A stretch of 64,000 nt of DNA, from the NCBI GenBank assembly GCA_023055425.1, contig JALGPY010000005.1:74999495-75063494 (forward strand), read 5' to 3'. The notes under the pieces are model-generated. The model was given only the letters and a program-made list of their open reading frames with translations, had not been told where the DNA came from and did no database searches. Every line of letters begins with the position of its first letter. Positions within the stretch are counted from its first letter, which is position 1. The DNA comes from Linanthus parryae. Lineage: Eukaryota; Streptophyta; Magnoliopsida; Ericales; Polemoniaceae. Below are positions 24,001 to 38,234 of the stretch, in pieces. The translations under genes and the position numbers were made by a program.

Positions 24001-25976
24001 CATTCAATATTACAGAAGTCGCATAAAACTAAACATTGTTCACAAGAGATAATAACGAGATAGCAAATACAAGTTCTAAAGAGATTCTATTCAGGGATAA
24101 GCCCACTATCAAGGCAGTCTTTTGGATTTAGGGAAAATGGGTCTCACTCCATGACTTCCAGGTCCTCCCTTAATTTAAGCACTTGTGCTTCTCCAACATG
24201 ATAAGCTTGAACAAATTTCTGCATCACTTCACGAGCTTGCATCGCTTCTCATACTCTGTTCGATACTCTTGATGTTTATCTTTCGGAATAAAGGATTTAC
24301 AGATCTGTCGCATCATTAGGAGTCAGACAAAGCTAGCACCCCGTGACGATATGAATCTAAGCTAACAAGAGTGTCAGACAAAGCTAGCACATCAAATTCA
24401 CTCGTATCTACAGGATTCCTCCCACCAAGAATATTGAGCACACGACCAAGCTCCTCCATAATAGATCTTCTATCATGACCAGACAGTTGCATGATCTTAT
24501 CAAATGTATTGTGGTCAGCTAAGCAAATCTTCCTCAACAAATCCAATGTCCTCAGATAGAAATGCGTTCTAATATTTGAGAAAGATGAGGAACCAAGAGC
24601 CCCTGCTCTCGCATCGTCATCATCTTCTACTTGTTCGAAATGCGTTCTAGTATATTGGAAGAGTTGCTTGCGTCATCAGTTGATGTTTGGGTATGCCATA
24701 AATACACATATTCGTAGAAGGATTCAATTGGAGATATATCCTTGAAGGAGCAGTGTTTGAATGTGCAGCTGACTGATTCTATACTAGAGGGGTGTCGTTT
24801 CATTTGTGCTAGGATGAATCGTTTATGTTTGAGCCCCAGTACTCATTGAAACACTTGGATTCTCTTGTGGAGGAACAAATGAAGTTCCCAATTCTGTTGT
24901 CTGCTCATGTGCCACATCTCACACCTCAGTCACATTTTCTTCAGCTCGCACATCAGTCACAACTTCTTCAGGTCGCACCTCGGCCACATTTCTTCAACCC
25001 TCTGTCACTCACCGCCTTTTTCTCTGACCTCTTATTCGCGGATCAATTGGTTTCCACTTGTGCCAACACTGGTAAATTGGGGATCCTCTAGATGCTGCGG
25101 ATCATCAACTTCCATAGCATTTTCAGTCTCAAAGAGGAGCCAGAGCTTTAGAATTATTTTCCCTTAGATCTTGAGAAAAACAAACTTCAATTAGAAGTAG
25201 GTCAAAATATGGATCCCTCATCAATATCTCCCTAACGAATGGATCCTAAAATACACTCACATCAATTTTTGGCAGCGTGCTTCCTTCCCTCTCATCTTCA
25301 GGATCCATTTCGAGGGCAGTGCGATCATCTGTGTCTGCCCGCGCAAGAAAAACTAGAATTTTTATCATTGTTCATCCTTGTGTTTGTGCCCAAATCAGCC
25401 CTACGTGAGGCACCTATTGTAACAAGAAAATAAAATTAAACAAGTCAAACCTCTATCAGAAAAATTTTGAACAAAAAGGGGAAAAAAGTTACCTGAAGCT
25501 CCCACAGTTTCAATGAGTTTATTCGTTGACCAGCGACGAATTGATGTACGAGAAATATTGTTGGCAACTGCCTTCATTACGAATTCTCGATGAGGAAAAG
25601 CAAATAGGAAAAACTCACCTTCTTCATCCCCATAACCAATTAATTCCCGAAAGTCTTCTTGGCTCCATCTCTTGGCAGCTCGAATTTTTGTTTCTTGTTG
25701 CTCCCCCATATTGACGTGTGCAACCCTTTATATCTCATCCTCCTCATCTGGTTGCAAAATTTCTCCTTCCTGCCTAATACGTCTCTCGTCAAAGTCCAGG
25801 GCTTCCTGCTGTATAGCATGCTCCAACTGTTCGTCCTCGTGACTTGATGATCCACCATCGGTGTGTGCGATAAGTGCTAAATCCTTACGAAAAGCAACAC
25901 CTACAACAACTGATAAAAGGAAGTGCGAACTAGGTTACATACTCAATTTCACAAAGTAATAGAAAACAAACATCAA

Positions 25977-26908
<932 letters not shown>

Positions 26909-27565
26909 CAAGGGTGATACCAAAGATCCGAGGTGCGTCAGGAAAGGGAGTGGCATTCGAGGAGGGAGAAGCTCTTTGATCAGGAACTAAGCAATCCCCA
27001 ATCATAGCTTGCTTGTGGTGTTTATGGTTTGTCCTTTTTACTTGAAATTTCCCTTTGCCCTTAACCATAGCAACATGCGGTTCATCCCTCACATCAACCG
27101 TGTCCATCGTCGTGTCTTTAATCTCTATAGCATCAGCTTTTGACTCATGACTCTTCGAAGGAGCAGCAGTTGTCGCAGCCTTTGACTTGGTGGTTTTATT
27201 AGCAATGTGTGCCTCATTAGGGGATGTGATCCACGATATCCAAAGTCGCAGAGGATCCTTAATTTTCTCAAGTAACCGATTGTCAATACCCTCCATGTAG
27301 GGATTTATAGTATTAACCTGCCCCAGCTCTTACACTTTCTGAGTTAGATTCTTAGATCGATCTCCGCAAGCAAATTTCCTAATCACGCACTGCAGCAGAT
27401 ACAGGGATGACATTAAATATTTGAGTAATTTAACAATATTCATTATCAAAACCAGAAGTATTCTACCTGATTAAAATCCTCAGCGTAGTGTGTCATGTCT
27501 TTGGCCCCCTTCAAGATTGGGGCCTTATTCTCTTCCTCAATTAATGTCATGCACAAATGATTAAC

Positions 27566-29079
27566 AAGGCCGACCTTAGTGTTAGGCCATTTAAGTGGCT
27601 GCTTAGGGCACCATGACTCTTGGGGGCACCAATTTTTTGATATACCGGGTGACTTGGTCATTTCACGATAACTAATATTAATTGTTAATTTTGTATATCA
27701 ATAGAAGATTCCAATTATTGAGTACCACTCCGTTCCGTCTCTTTCTCCCCCTTTCTATTTATGTTTGTTCCCTCTCTAGTATCAATTAACTTTTATATCG
27801 AACTTCAAACTTGTCTACAACTCTAGATCGTGATCATTATGTGCCTCTTTCCAAAATATTCTCCTAAAATCTCTCAAAATCGTTTCCTATCTATAGAAAA
27901 AATTACTCTCCATAACTCCATTTGTTTTAGGGAAAAAATTCCATTACTAAAGGGTAGTCAAATCCAAAAGATCAATCGAAAATACATCTTTAGCCCAAGC
28001 TGGGATAATAGAATAAAAGGACATATTGTCTTCTAAAACAACTTTATTGGCAAAAATATGAGCTAATTGATTTCCTTCTCGAGCAACGAAAGAGAAGGTC
28101 ACATTAACGAATCTTGGAATCATCTGTGCTCATTCATCCAAAGCAAACTTCAATTGGACGTATAAATTACTTTTCTCTAACTTTTAGAAAAAGGAGATGG
28201 TTCTTACAAAGCAAAAAATAAATTTTCTCCAATTTTACGTGTATACTTATTTTTACTTTACATGTAAAATTAGTTAGCAGCTTTGTAAGAATCATCACCC
28301 TTTAAGAAAATCATTGTTTAACTCTATTTCCCACTCCCGTGGAGGCCTTAAATTAAATATTTTTCATTCTTTTTCAAATAACCAAACTGAATAAAATTTG
28401 GTCTCACACTGTCATGATCATGGGTTTCAGTTTTTTTAGTTGGAACATAGTTTTAGTTTGAAATTAACTATGATATGGAGATTTTTTTCCGGTTCATCTC
28501 AATTCGATATCATAAGTCAGACTTAACGATCACAATAATAATTTCTTTGTAAGTTGTAATTCAATATATTTGTAATGTTAGTCAGTGCTCTCGTCCATTT
28601 GTGCCACCGGTTGCACTGATTTGTCCCAATTCGAGCAGCAATGGCTTGAATGATTTTCTCAGGTATGTAACAATTGATTTTTTGGTAGTCATTTGTTTGT
28701 GTAATTTTTCTCACTATGGATAAATTATTAGATTAGTTTTTTTTATTTAACGGGTTATAATTTATGCAAAGTCGTCATATAATCTTGGATAGATCATGTC
28801 CCATAACTCATTTTATATGTCTTTTGTTTCAAACAGTTTTGGGCGATCGATGTGACCTTACTCTGAATGGCAATGAAGGTTTATGGTGGGAAACAAACAT
28901 GAAAACTTCAATATAGTTACACATTATCAGAGTAGTATTTAGAGTTAGAGTCCCCTGTTTTAAAAAATTATGTGAAATTTGATAAATTCTACAAATGCAT
29001 GTATATATTATATAAAGGAAATATACGAGGCCAAATTATTGTTCGCTTAGGGAATAAGAAAACATAGAGCCGACCATGA
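27566..29079. mobile_element. hAT-like nonautonomous element with 8-bp target duplication
   Basis: Flanked by TGATTAAC at 27558-27565 and 29080-29087. The ends are imperfectly inverted (AAGGCCGACCTTA and, reversed, TCATGGTCGGCTCTA), as in plant hAT families with GGCCGACC ends. Taking out the element and one flank copy makes the host PMD frame read GHYSIHNQVNHLC, matching GCYSLWDRENHLC of the intact gene. This confirms the borders. No transposase ORF was seen in 1,514 bp. A smaller MITE is nested in it. Confidence 0.85.
28193..28299. mobile_element. MITE, family 1 copy B
   Basis: Inverted ends GGAGATGGTTCTTACAAAGC and GCTTTGTAAGAATCATCACC, the same family as 10194-10328. Flanks CTTTTAGAAAA and CTTTAAGAAAA match in 10 of 11 bases, suggesting a 9-11 bp target duplication as made by Mutator-like elements. 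It is nested inside the 27566-29079 element. Confidence 0.65.
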
Positions 29080-29286
29080 TGATTAACCTGATTATGAATG
29101 GAATAATGGCCAATTCAGAGTGTGGCACAATGTTTCCTTTCTAATGGAAAGGGAAAAATTTTGTCCCAACTCCAGGGAATTACTGCGAGGAGCTACAACT
29201 AACTTTGTGCTTCTTTTTCAAATGCGACTTTCAGTAGTCAACCCAACTCGTTTACACTCTCCCGACTCGCGAGCGTGAAGGTTGAG

Positions 29287-32161
29287 TGTAATACCCCATC
29301 TTCTTTTTAGTATATAATTGACGACTTTTTCCAAAGAGTTTAAATGCTTATTTACAAAATATACGGCTAGTAGGGAGGTAGACGTAGTTTCAAAGAGTAG
29401 ATACTAGTAAAGAGGAGGGTAAATCGTGAGTTTATGAAGACCAAGTGGGGTGTAAGTGTCTTTACCTAGAAAGTACTTAGGGAACCCAATTTTTTTTGTT
29501 CCCAATCTTTCCTCTCTCTCTCTCTCTCTCCCCCCGTGCGTCTCTCTTCCTCTCCTATATCTTCTCCTACTCTTCAACGGCAACACACCACCACCCCGAG
29601 ACCATCTCCACCCCCAACACCACATCTCTCTCTCTCCCTCTCCTCTCTCTATCTCTCTTCCTCTCTGCCACCAAGCAAGCTGCTGCTTCCCAGCCGGATA
29701 AGTCGTCGGCTGAGCCGAAGGCGGCCACCCCGACGAGGCCACATCCGGCACCACCACCTGCTCCCCCTCTTTTCCCAGCCTCTCTTGTCTCTCCCCACTC
29801 TCTGGTAATCCAAGGAAGCTCCTGAAGAAGCACGAAGGCGGCAGGAGTGGAATAACGAAGCCACCGTCGCCGCCGTCCACCATTTTTGCGGCGACGAGCT
29901 TAGCCCGATCAAAACTAGACCACCCACCTCCATCTCTCTATCTCTTCGGCCTCCAGAGGCTTCGATTGGTACCAAGGAGGACTCACCTGCGCCTAGAATT
30001 GACTGGAAAAGCTCCGGTCGGCCACCATCACTGACGACTTTCTTGGAGGCTCTACCCGCCTTGTTTCTCAATCGTTTTCAACGATTTTCGGTATGGGTAC
30101 CCTCCAAATCCTCTAATTAATCGTTTTATGCAATCAAAATCGCTACTTGAGTCGTGAATCCATGCTTAGATCGATGAGTTTGTTAAGGGGGTGGAAGTGT
30201 CTTTTATATAGACTTGTTGTAAGTAGAGAGGGGTACTTTGTGCACAATCTGAAAATTTGTGGCTATGTAGTGTGGCATCTGAAACTATTAATTTTAGAAG
30301 AAGGGGTTATTATTGTCTTTTTAAGGAAATGTTATTTACATAAGTGTCTGTGTGTGTGTGTGTGTGTGTGAAATTAAATATAGGAAAATTTAGATTTAAC
30401 GTTAATTCCTAAACTTCTAATTATTATTTAGATATATAGAAATAACTTTGGTAATAAAATTTTACAATAAATAGTTGTTATAAAGTGAACTAGAGTTGTT
30501 TAATACATTGAGCTTATTTATTCAATAATGAATATCGGTTTCACTTAATTAGTAAATATTGTAAGTTAATATTATAAATAAATTGATTATCTAAATATTA
30601 TTTTAGAATAAAAAAGGATATGAAGTAATTTGACAAATATTTATGAATAGTTCTCTAATTAATATCTTTATCTAAAATTTAAAATAATTATTTCTCATAC
30701 TTATAAGTAGATATTAAATCAAAAATGTTTTCTTAATAAATATTTTATGATATCATCCCCTAAACAAGTTAGTATATAGCCTATATAGCATTTTTATTTC
30801 ACTATTAAGAATATATCCCCAATAGTTAATCTCATTAATTAAACAATTTCTTTGCTATAATTAATTATTCTAGAAAAGTTAAATATAATTGTTAGAATAT
30901 TAAGAATAAAAATGTGGTTCTTTACAATAAAGTCTAAGCTAGTATTTGCCTATGGTAAGAGTTTATACTTAGGGAAATTCTAAAAGTAAATATATTATTT
31001 TCTCACTATTTAAAATACAAGTGTATTATTTGTGAAATTGAATAGTAATATCAGATAATTATAATTTGAGGATATGATTCTTGTAAACTAGCACACTCTT
31101 GACAATTATAGCCACAAAGAAAGATTTAAACATCGTATTAAATTAAATTGGACCTTCTCACGTCGTCACTTGCATATTATGTGATAGTCAAACTCTCGGT
31201 TAAATAGAAATTATAAATTTGTAGGTGACGAGTTCATAGACGAGGGTTTACGTCTACCCATAAACATGCCAAGTCTAGCGTGCCGAGCTTCCTTCGTGTC
31301 GAAATATGATTTTATAAGCTATCTCAAAATATGTATTATGACTTACATGCTTTACTTAAGATTGATTATGTTTTGAGGATGTCACATGAAAATAATAATC
31401 CGTTAATAATGTAAAGTGGAAAGAGTTGTGCGATGAACTTCATTATTGTCGATGTTGACTATGGTCACTCGGCCCGTTTATTTTAAACCCGTTCGCGACC
31501 TGCCGGGTGTCTCCATGTGCTTACCTCTCTGGTCGCGAGTAGTCTTAGGGGGGTGCCGGCCCTTATGGTTATGGTAGCTAGTGAAAGAATAGTTCTTCCC
31601 CGTATCAACAAGTTAATAATATGACTTTCGTAAAGAAAGAAAAGAACAGATAGATTGGGAATAATATTCCCCGTTTGAGATAAAGAAGAAGATTGAGATG
31701 CAAGGTAAAAAGAAAGGAATTTCAAATGTGATATCAGTGCTCATTTTTTTTCAAGATTATATTTAGTTACGATTCACTCCTCTATGATTGTTTGCGAATG
31801 GAAAGTATGCTTCATAATATGTCTACAAGCTTGGGTGATTACTTACTCAGTATTTCATTGCTGACATTAGAAAACTTGCGGTTCTTATTTTATTCCCACC
31901 GCAGGTCTAGAAGAAGATGTCTTGGCTTAGATGGGGAAACGCGGGCTCACCTAGTAATTATCAATACTCTTAGTATCTCGGACTACTAGACTGTTTTCAC
32001 CTTTGTGTAATAATATTTTAAGACGATGTCTAAGACTGTTGGAACATGTAATATATCTCTATGGCAGTGTTTGTTCTCGGTATCCACCATTTCATTATGA
32101 GTAGCACCCTCCTAGTTTCTCCGGTCCGGAACGGAAAGCTTAGGGATCAAGGGGTGTCACA
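29287..32161 (+). mobile_element. 2.9-kb solo LTR (family X)
   Basis: Starts TGTAATACCCC and ends GGGGTGTCACA (TG...CA), with TTGAG on both sides (29282-29286 and 32162-32166), a 5-bp target duplication of LTR retrotransposons. The host PMD frame continues across it (FGFDIRAP before; QPSRSR and TSWVDY after). No internal region remains, so the element was lost by LTR-LTR recombination. Inside are a (CT)n run at about 29511-29530 and a (GT)n run at 30341-30370. A second member of the family, truncated, is at 47206-48425. The strand is inferred from the shared start. Confidence 0.85.
30341..30370. repeat. (GT)n microsatellite
   Basis: About 14 GT units with one break, inside the solo LTR. Confidence 0.9.
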
Positions 32162-33888
32162 TTGAGTCAGGGGAAGAAGAAAGATAACCTCAAATTCACT
32201 TACGTTGCTATCCAATCTGCGATAGCTGCGGTAGCAATCAAGCTATATCCACGAAGGACAAAGAGTTGGTGCTCTGATATCAAAACCCAAATGTCTGCAG
32301 AATAGAATTGGATTATAACTAACAGCTATCAAGTCATATGCCTGACTTGATTCGCATAGTCAGAGATTGCTGGGAGAGCACCTCGCGCACACCAGCAGAC
32401 GAACTCCTTCAGATCTGAATTTCCTCTAAGGTCGATGCTACGGATTTTCCTGTCAGTAGATTGATACAGACATTCTGAATGTGAAAACACGTCTAATGGG
32501 GTCGAGTATGGACTGAACTCAAAGTTCGAATTAAATTAGGAGAAATGGCCGAAAGTGCCTCTTGGTGTGCTCGTCTTAAACCACCTGCATGAGCGTGGCA
32601 AGGATGTTATGGCGCATCCAGTGTAGGCCTATTCCACGACTTTGATTTTTTTGGAACTGGAGCATAAGAGGGCCACCTCTCGTAGGCCCACTGGATAAAA
32701 GGCCAATTTTTGCATATGATAAGACATCATAGTGTCCCCTAGACTGATCACATGATATCACAGCCTGGTCTTGGCGATATTATAATGAGCCCAAGATCGA
32801 GGAACCTAGAGCCACATTTTTGTCTAATGTAATGCGAACAACTAGTGCAAGTACATGGAAATACACCCTGTACTGTGGATACCCATCATTCAGATATCGG
32901 GATATCCAAAGGCATAGACATGCAAAAAGTTGGCAGTTAAAACCTTGGCATGTTCTCCAAATTCGAGCATTGGGGTAAGCTTTTCTGACAGCTGTTGTGA
33001 GGTCTTTAGGTGCATAATCCCGAAAAAATTAGAGTATTCATCCATGCCACGTGTTATTATCGTGCGCGGACATAGACGAAAATTATTTTTTGGGAGCTAC
33101 ACTAAGCCACCTAGTACCCGCCTTTTTCAGGTACGTAAAGTCGTTTTCCATATCCTTGAAAAACTTAAGTTTCACATGCGTGCTCAGTTTACCTAAAGGA
33201 TCTGTATCACCCATTTAAGGAAGATTCAACAGCATACAAGTATCCTCCAAAGTAAGACCAGCCTCGAAAGATGGGAAATGGCAGAAATGTGTCATCTTCG
33301 AATATCTAGACATCAAGGTATCCAGCATATCATGGTCTAATTTGACGCGCACACCATGATAAACCCCAACTCTTAGAAAGACTCCTTCGTAATTCGTCAA
33401 GACATACTCATTACAAACTTTTATATGTTGCAATTCGCCTCCAATTGTTTAGAATTTGATTTTGCAAAAGGAGTAACATCATGCTTCAACTACTATGGAT
33501 TTGGTCCATAAGAACGGTATCTCAGTCGTCCCTATGGCGATTTCGGATCTCGCGCAAAGTAGATTGGGGCTTACTTACTTATGAAGCCCTTGGTTTGTTC
33601 ATGGCGTGGTATCATTTAGAAATAGGTTTTTCTCCACATATCCCTTGGGAGTTCTACAATAGCGTCCCCTTGAGCAACCTTGCTTTTGGATTTACCCATT
33701 AGATCTTAATTTAAACGCCAAAGGTTATGTAAAAATCAAAAGTGGAGTTTATCAATCTCACAGTTATGCAATAAAAAGTCAAAGATTGGGCAGACTTACA
33801 GATTGGAACCCTTTAGTGCTAGGCTCTATGAAGGAAAAAGGGAGTCACATCTTTAATCAGTGTCGACTTGTTGGTTCAAGAATTTTAT

Positions 33889-33909
33889 AAAGAGAGAAAA
33901 GAGAGAGAA
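33889..33909 (+). other. Purine run, possible polypurine tract of the old Tat element
   Basis: An unbroken 21-base A/G run just beyond the 5' side of the antisense PMD relic. In a plus-strand Tat element this is where the polypurine tract before the 3' LTR should be. A TG start (TGCAAATATACG) follows at 33919. Confidence 0.4.
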
Positions 33910-33918
33910 CTCACAAGT

Positions 33919-34708
33919 TGCAAATATACGTGCAACTGTACTTGAAATGAATCAAAAGTGACTAATCAGTAGTCTATCAATCAGTGACGCCACTTCTGGA
34001 ACTCAATGGGTCGTGACGCTTCGAAAAACACCTCGGTAACCGGCAATGAAAGGAAAATGTGAGCCAACCACGTCACTTGATGCATTTCAGATGCGCCTGT
34101 AAGCATGCGTAGGCAGATGGGCTAATGATGACCTACAAAGGCTAGAGCTCACCCCTAGAGCACATTTTGAATGACTAACAGAGGCGGAGATCTTTCCCCA
34201 CATCTCGCAAAATCAAAAAGATCCTTGGAAGCTAGGGTTTTTCCTTCGAAGATCGCATTTTGATCTCCAAACGCAAAAGAGGGCTAATGTAGATACCCTT
34301 TATTAGCGTCACTATCAGTAGACCATGTGGTGCACCTGAGAGAAGACATCTGTATTCATTTCGTGCTCCATAAAGAACCATAGTATTCTATATGTCTGCA
34401 AGATGCAAATGATTCTAGGACAGAGTCCTTGCATATGTGTCTCGTGCTTACGGGACTTGGGCTGGGGGTGGCTTGGAGGCTAGAGTAAAGATTGCTGCAT
34501 GCGAGGTGCGAGCCTCGTATGCAACCCTCATATGTTATCCAAAGATATGCGATTGGTCCATTCAAGTACCAGAATTTGCGAACCAAGATTCCGATATGTA
34601 CATCCACAAGCCATATAATTAGGTAAACGTTACGACCACGCATGGTTCCGTCACCGTCGTGTATGTGCACCCAAGTTTTCCCTATTGGGCCTGCATATAT
34701 AGGTGGTC
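33919..34708 (+). repeat. Probable remnant of the 3' LTR of the old Tat element
   Basis: Assigned by position only: it lies after the polypurine-like run, and the layout equals that of the intact element (PMD gene, purine run, LTR). A TATATA motif lies at 34691-34702. The right border is not certain and the sequence is too diverged from 51541-52460 to align by eye. Confidence 0.35.
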
Positions 34709-36466
34709 AGTGTTGACGACAAAATCCCAAGTATAGGATATCGTCTCAAGTAATAATATCCGATAAGTCCGGAGTCAAATCCACAAGGAGATGAGGGTTA
34801 AGAATTTGACTTACTAAAATAGAATAGGGAGTAGAAAGAGACTAACTAAAGCAGGTAACACAAATTTCTCAATGGCTTTAAAGCTAGCCAATCTTTCAAA
34901 TCCACCAAAATCAATTTTTGGAGCAAGTTGATTTTTGAGAATTAAAGGAGCAAAGAAGACCAACTACTAAAACTACTACTATTCAAAAGAGTTTGTCTGT
35001 AAGAAAGTAAGTTGACTCAATTGATTCCCTTAGAGAACTTGTGCGTGAGGTTCAACACCCAACTTTTGTGTCACAAAAAAAAAATGGATTCTATAGAAAA
35101 TAGTAGTTGTCTAGCTCACGAATTCAAGAGCGAAACTAAAAATCGACTTATGTCAAGCATCAAGGATATGTACTCCTCCAAGTGAGTCCACATACAAGAT
35201 CAAGCCACAATTCGAATTTGTCTTTCAACACAAGAATTCAATGAATTCGACATCCAAACTTCTGAAAAATTTAAGAACAATTGAAAACCTCACAACAAGA
35301 GATCCAACTTCATCAATCAACCCAACAAGTGTTCTAGTTACTCATGTTATTGAGTTGAAGAAGAGATTTCACCAACATATTCAAATAGGATTCTATATAT
35401 TTCAAGCTCAGTACTCAAGAGTGCAAAAGTTAATCTCAAAATCAAACCAATACACAAGACTAAGCTATAACTTGAAGAGAAAAACAAACTAACTTGAATC
35501 AAAACTACAAAAAAATGGAAATCTAAGCTGTTGCTGTTGTTATCAAACCCAAAACTCAGCAACAATGAAGTAGCGGCAGCTCATAACAGAGCGGAAACGA
35601 GTTTTTGACCAATATATTGCTAATTTGGAAAATAATTCCCAATATAGTGCTCCCTCAAAACTATTACCCGATATATGGTAGAATCTGCCACAAAATTTAC
35701 CAGGCATGAGAGAGACAAGGAAAAAATTGGTCGAGCCCAAATATGACTATTTCTCTCTTCAATGATGATTTTTTTATTGTACTCGTACGTCCGCCTGCGT
35801 CAAGCAGGATTGCTTGCCATCGTGCACCAGAGACGTGCAATCGCCGAATTTGTTGATCTGTAGAAGGGGGTTAGGCTTCTACTACCACGTAACAATTTAA
35901 AGAACAATGAAGTTTTTCATAATCCGAGTGGTATTTTCCTCTCCACTTTGAAGGTTCTCCAAACACTTCTTTCTACGGTTTGTTTAGCCATATTTTGGCA
36001 AGATATCTTAATCTAATTCAAATGGACATGAAACTAAATAAACAATTCTGCGTTGCATCTTCAATAACCTCTCATTGCAAATAAAACAACAACGATAACC
36101 TTGATTTTAAAGGATTTCATACTCCTATTGATGGATTCATGGTGCCCACTAGTCAAGTTCGGTTTGTTATTACAGACTCTATACCCTAGTGCCTATCTAC
36201 CTTGTTGTACTTGTAATTTTTCTCATATCATGTTAGCCTATCTACAGTAGTGCTCTTAAGTTGAATGATCTCAGTACTCTTTTTGTGGCAACACTCTAAA
36301 CTACGACAATGGAAGTTTTTCCAGTAAGGTATATTAGTGGAGTGGCAATCCACTTAATGAGATCACTATCCTGAGTAGAAATAATATTCTTAATTGAAAT
36401 TAAGTTCCATGATCCATCAGTTCTGAAATTATGTGATCTATAGTATTTTCTTTATCCTCGTGGCAC
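34709..36466. other. Unassigned repeat-like DNA
   Basis: Starts with GACGACAAAATCCCAAGTAT and a stretch (TCCGGAGTCAAATCCACAAG) of a kind I have seen repeated in plant genomes, but I cannot name the family. No supported ORF. Confidence 0.3.
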
Positions 36467-36506
36467 TTAAAAAGTTCTTTTTTTTTAGGTGAATAGAGAA
36501 ATCTTA

Positions 36507-37250
36507 TTAAGGGATCGTCACTACGGAAAGATCAAAAGTTTGTACATCTATCGCCCAGCTTGGCGTTTCGGAATAAAAGGTGATTTCATCCTCTTCACTA
36601 GATTTCGAGGCTACTAGGTGAGCAAAAGAATTTCTCTCTATGCTACATGATAAAACTCGATAGCTACAAACATAGAAGCCCTCATTCGACACTCTGCCAA
36701 TACTTGCTTAAGATCTGAGATGGCTTCAGCCCCTTTGATCCTGCCTGCCTTCCATCTCTCAGCAGCTGAATCGCCAAGAGGCTATCAGACCAGGGACGGA
36801 AATACATGTATGCGAGCATGGGCAATGCCCCCCTATCTTTTTGCTTTGATATAGTCATGTAATGGGAAATGATCCTATGCATCACATTTTTTGGAATGTT
36901 GGCCCCCTCTAACTTTGAGACTGTTTACATTGCCCCCCCCCCCCACAAAGTATTTCTGGGTCCGTCCCTGTATCAGACTCTACGTGAATCCTCCGGATAC
37001 CCATTTCTGCCGCGAACAACAAACCTTCGCTGATTGATACCATCTCCGCCATTAGTGGAAGTCGTTTTCGTGGGAAACGGCTCTGCCTTGCCGCCAGAAA
37101 CTGCCCTTGTTCGCCCCGGAGAACCATACCCAACCTCGTCGCTGGCCCGTACTGTCTCCACGCCGAGTCACAGTTCAGCTTTGCGAACCCCGTCTTTGGA
37201 GGAATCCATTTTCCATCTCCAACCGTAGCTTCGCTCTGATCCCTTAGCAA
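36507..37250 (-). pseudogene. LINE ORF2 RNase H domain, split by a hAT MITE
   Basis: FAKLNCDSAW and MAEMVSISEGLLFAAEMG lead to HVESD at about 36980. The frame then resumes as SLLAIQLLRDGR at 36790 after the MITE and ends with RNSFAHLVASKS near 36600. The first acidic residue (NCDSAW) and the second region (HVESDS) are kept. The domain is read with stops and at least one frame change. Confidence 0.75.
36791..36970. mobile_element. hAT MITE, 180 bp
   Basis: Perfect 10-bp terminal inverted repeats (CAGGGACGGA / TCCGTCCCTG), flanked by TATCAGAC at 36783-36790 and 36971-36978, an 8-bp target duplication. The ends and length are typical of plant hAT MITEs. A C-run of 12 lies near the right end. 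Removing the element and one flank copy rejoins the LINE frame as HVESD-SLLAIQLL. Confidence 0.95.
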
Positions 37251-37367
37251 ACCTTTGGCTTTAACTTCTTTGAACCAGTAAAAATACGCCTTGCAATTTC
37301 CAGCTATTTCCTCCGGGTGTTTACCTTTGTTGTTGAAGCTTTCTTCGTTCCGATTGTTCCATATTGC

Positions 37368-38210
37368 CTAGATGGTCATGAAAAACATCTCACACACCTG
37401 CATATTTTCTTTCTTTAGCACCTCCAAAATCAATTCCCTCGCTGGTATGTTTCTTTCCCTCATAAAATCAGCCCCCATCATGGACGCCCAAACTTGTTGT
37501 GTGTGGTAACAAAAGCAGAAGAGATGATCCATTGTCTCAATAGCTTCTATGCACAGTTTGCATTCAAGGGGAACATTTATACCTCTTCTTCGTAAGCTAG
37601 TGGCCACGAGTAAAGAAGAGTGCCAGATACGCCAAGTAGGGAGCATAAACTTCTTTGGAACTTTTAATCTCCAAAGCTTTACATGCCATTTCTCTTCTGA
37701 AGCATTCCTTGAGGTCGTTGCTGTGGGGACCGAGACATTCCTCTGTAGTTTCTTGACCAAATAAATCACATCCTCGGCTTGATTCCAGTAAAGCATGTCT
37801 CGTTCTTCCGCCTGAAAAATTGGTACGGCTAAAGCTGCATCCCAGTCAACCGGCCACAATAATTGTTGAATTTTGTTCATATCCCAAGCACCCGTTTCCT
37901 CATCCATCAATTCTACTCTCGTATCTTCTGCTCCTGGCGGACATGTAGTAATTGTACTATAGGTGTCGAGTCTTGTGAGCCATCTATCCTCGAACACTTT
38001 GATGTCCCTCCCATTTTTAATTTTCCACACCAGCCCCAACTTAAGCAAATCTCTACCTGCAATTATACTTCTGAAAGCGTACGAAACCTGTACTTTTGGT
38101 TTCAAATCGTAATCAAGCAGAGACATGTTACGAAAGTATTTTGTTTTACAAACTTGACATACCAATGAATTCGGATTCCGAAGAAATCTCCAAGCATGAT
38201 TTGCTAGCAT
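37368..38210 (-). pseudogene. LINE ORF2 zinc-binding RVT region
   Basis: Begins MLANHAWRFLRNPNSLVCQV, the conserved segment after the RT thumb, and carries the zinc-binding pattern CKLCIEAIETMDHLFCFC near the end. It is an open stretch of 280 codons of the larger decayed ORF2. Confidence 0.8.
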
Positions 38211-38234
38211 TGCTATATTGAAGTCCTTAAACTC

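Noticed and set aside
24825..25433. Plus-strand ORFs
   Set aside because: They are antisense to the decayed PMD exons on - and show no domain of their own.
29404..30071. ORFs of 140-159 codons on - and shorter ones on +
   Set aside because: Inside the 2.9-kb solo LTR, in its CT-rich part; frames on both strands are compositional.
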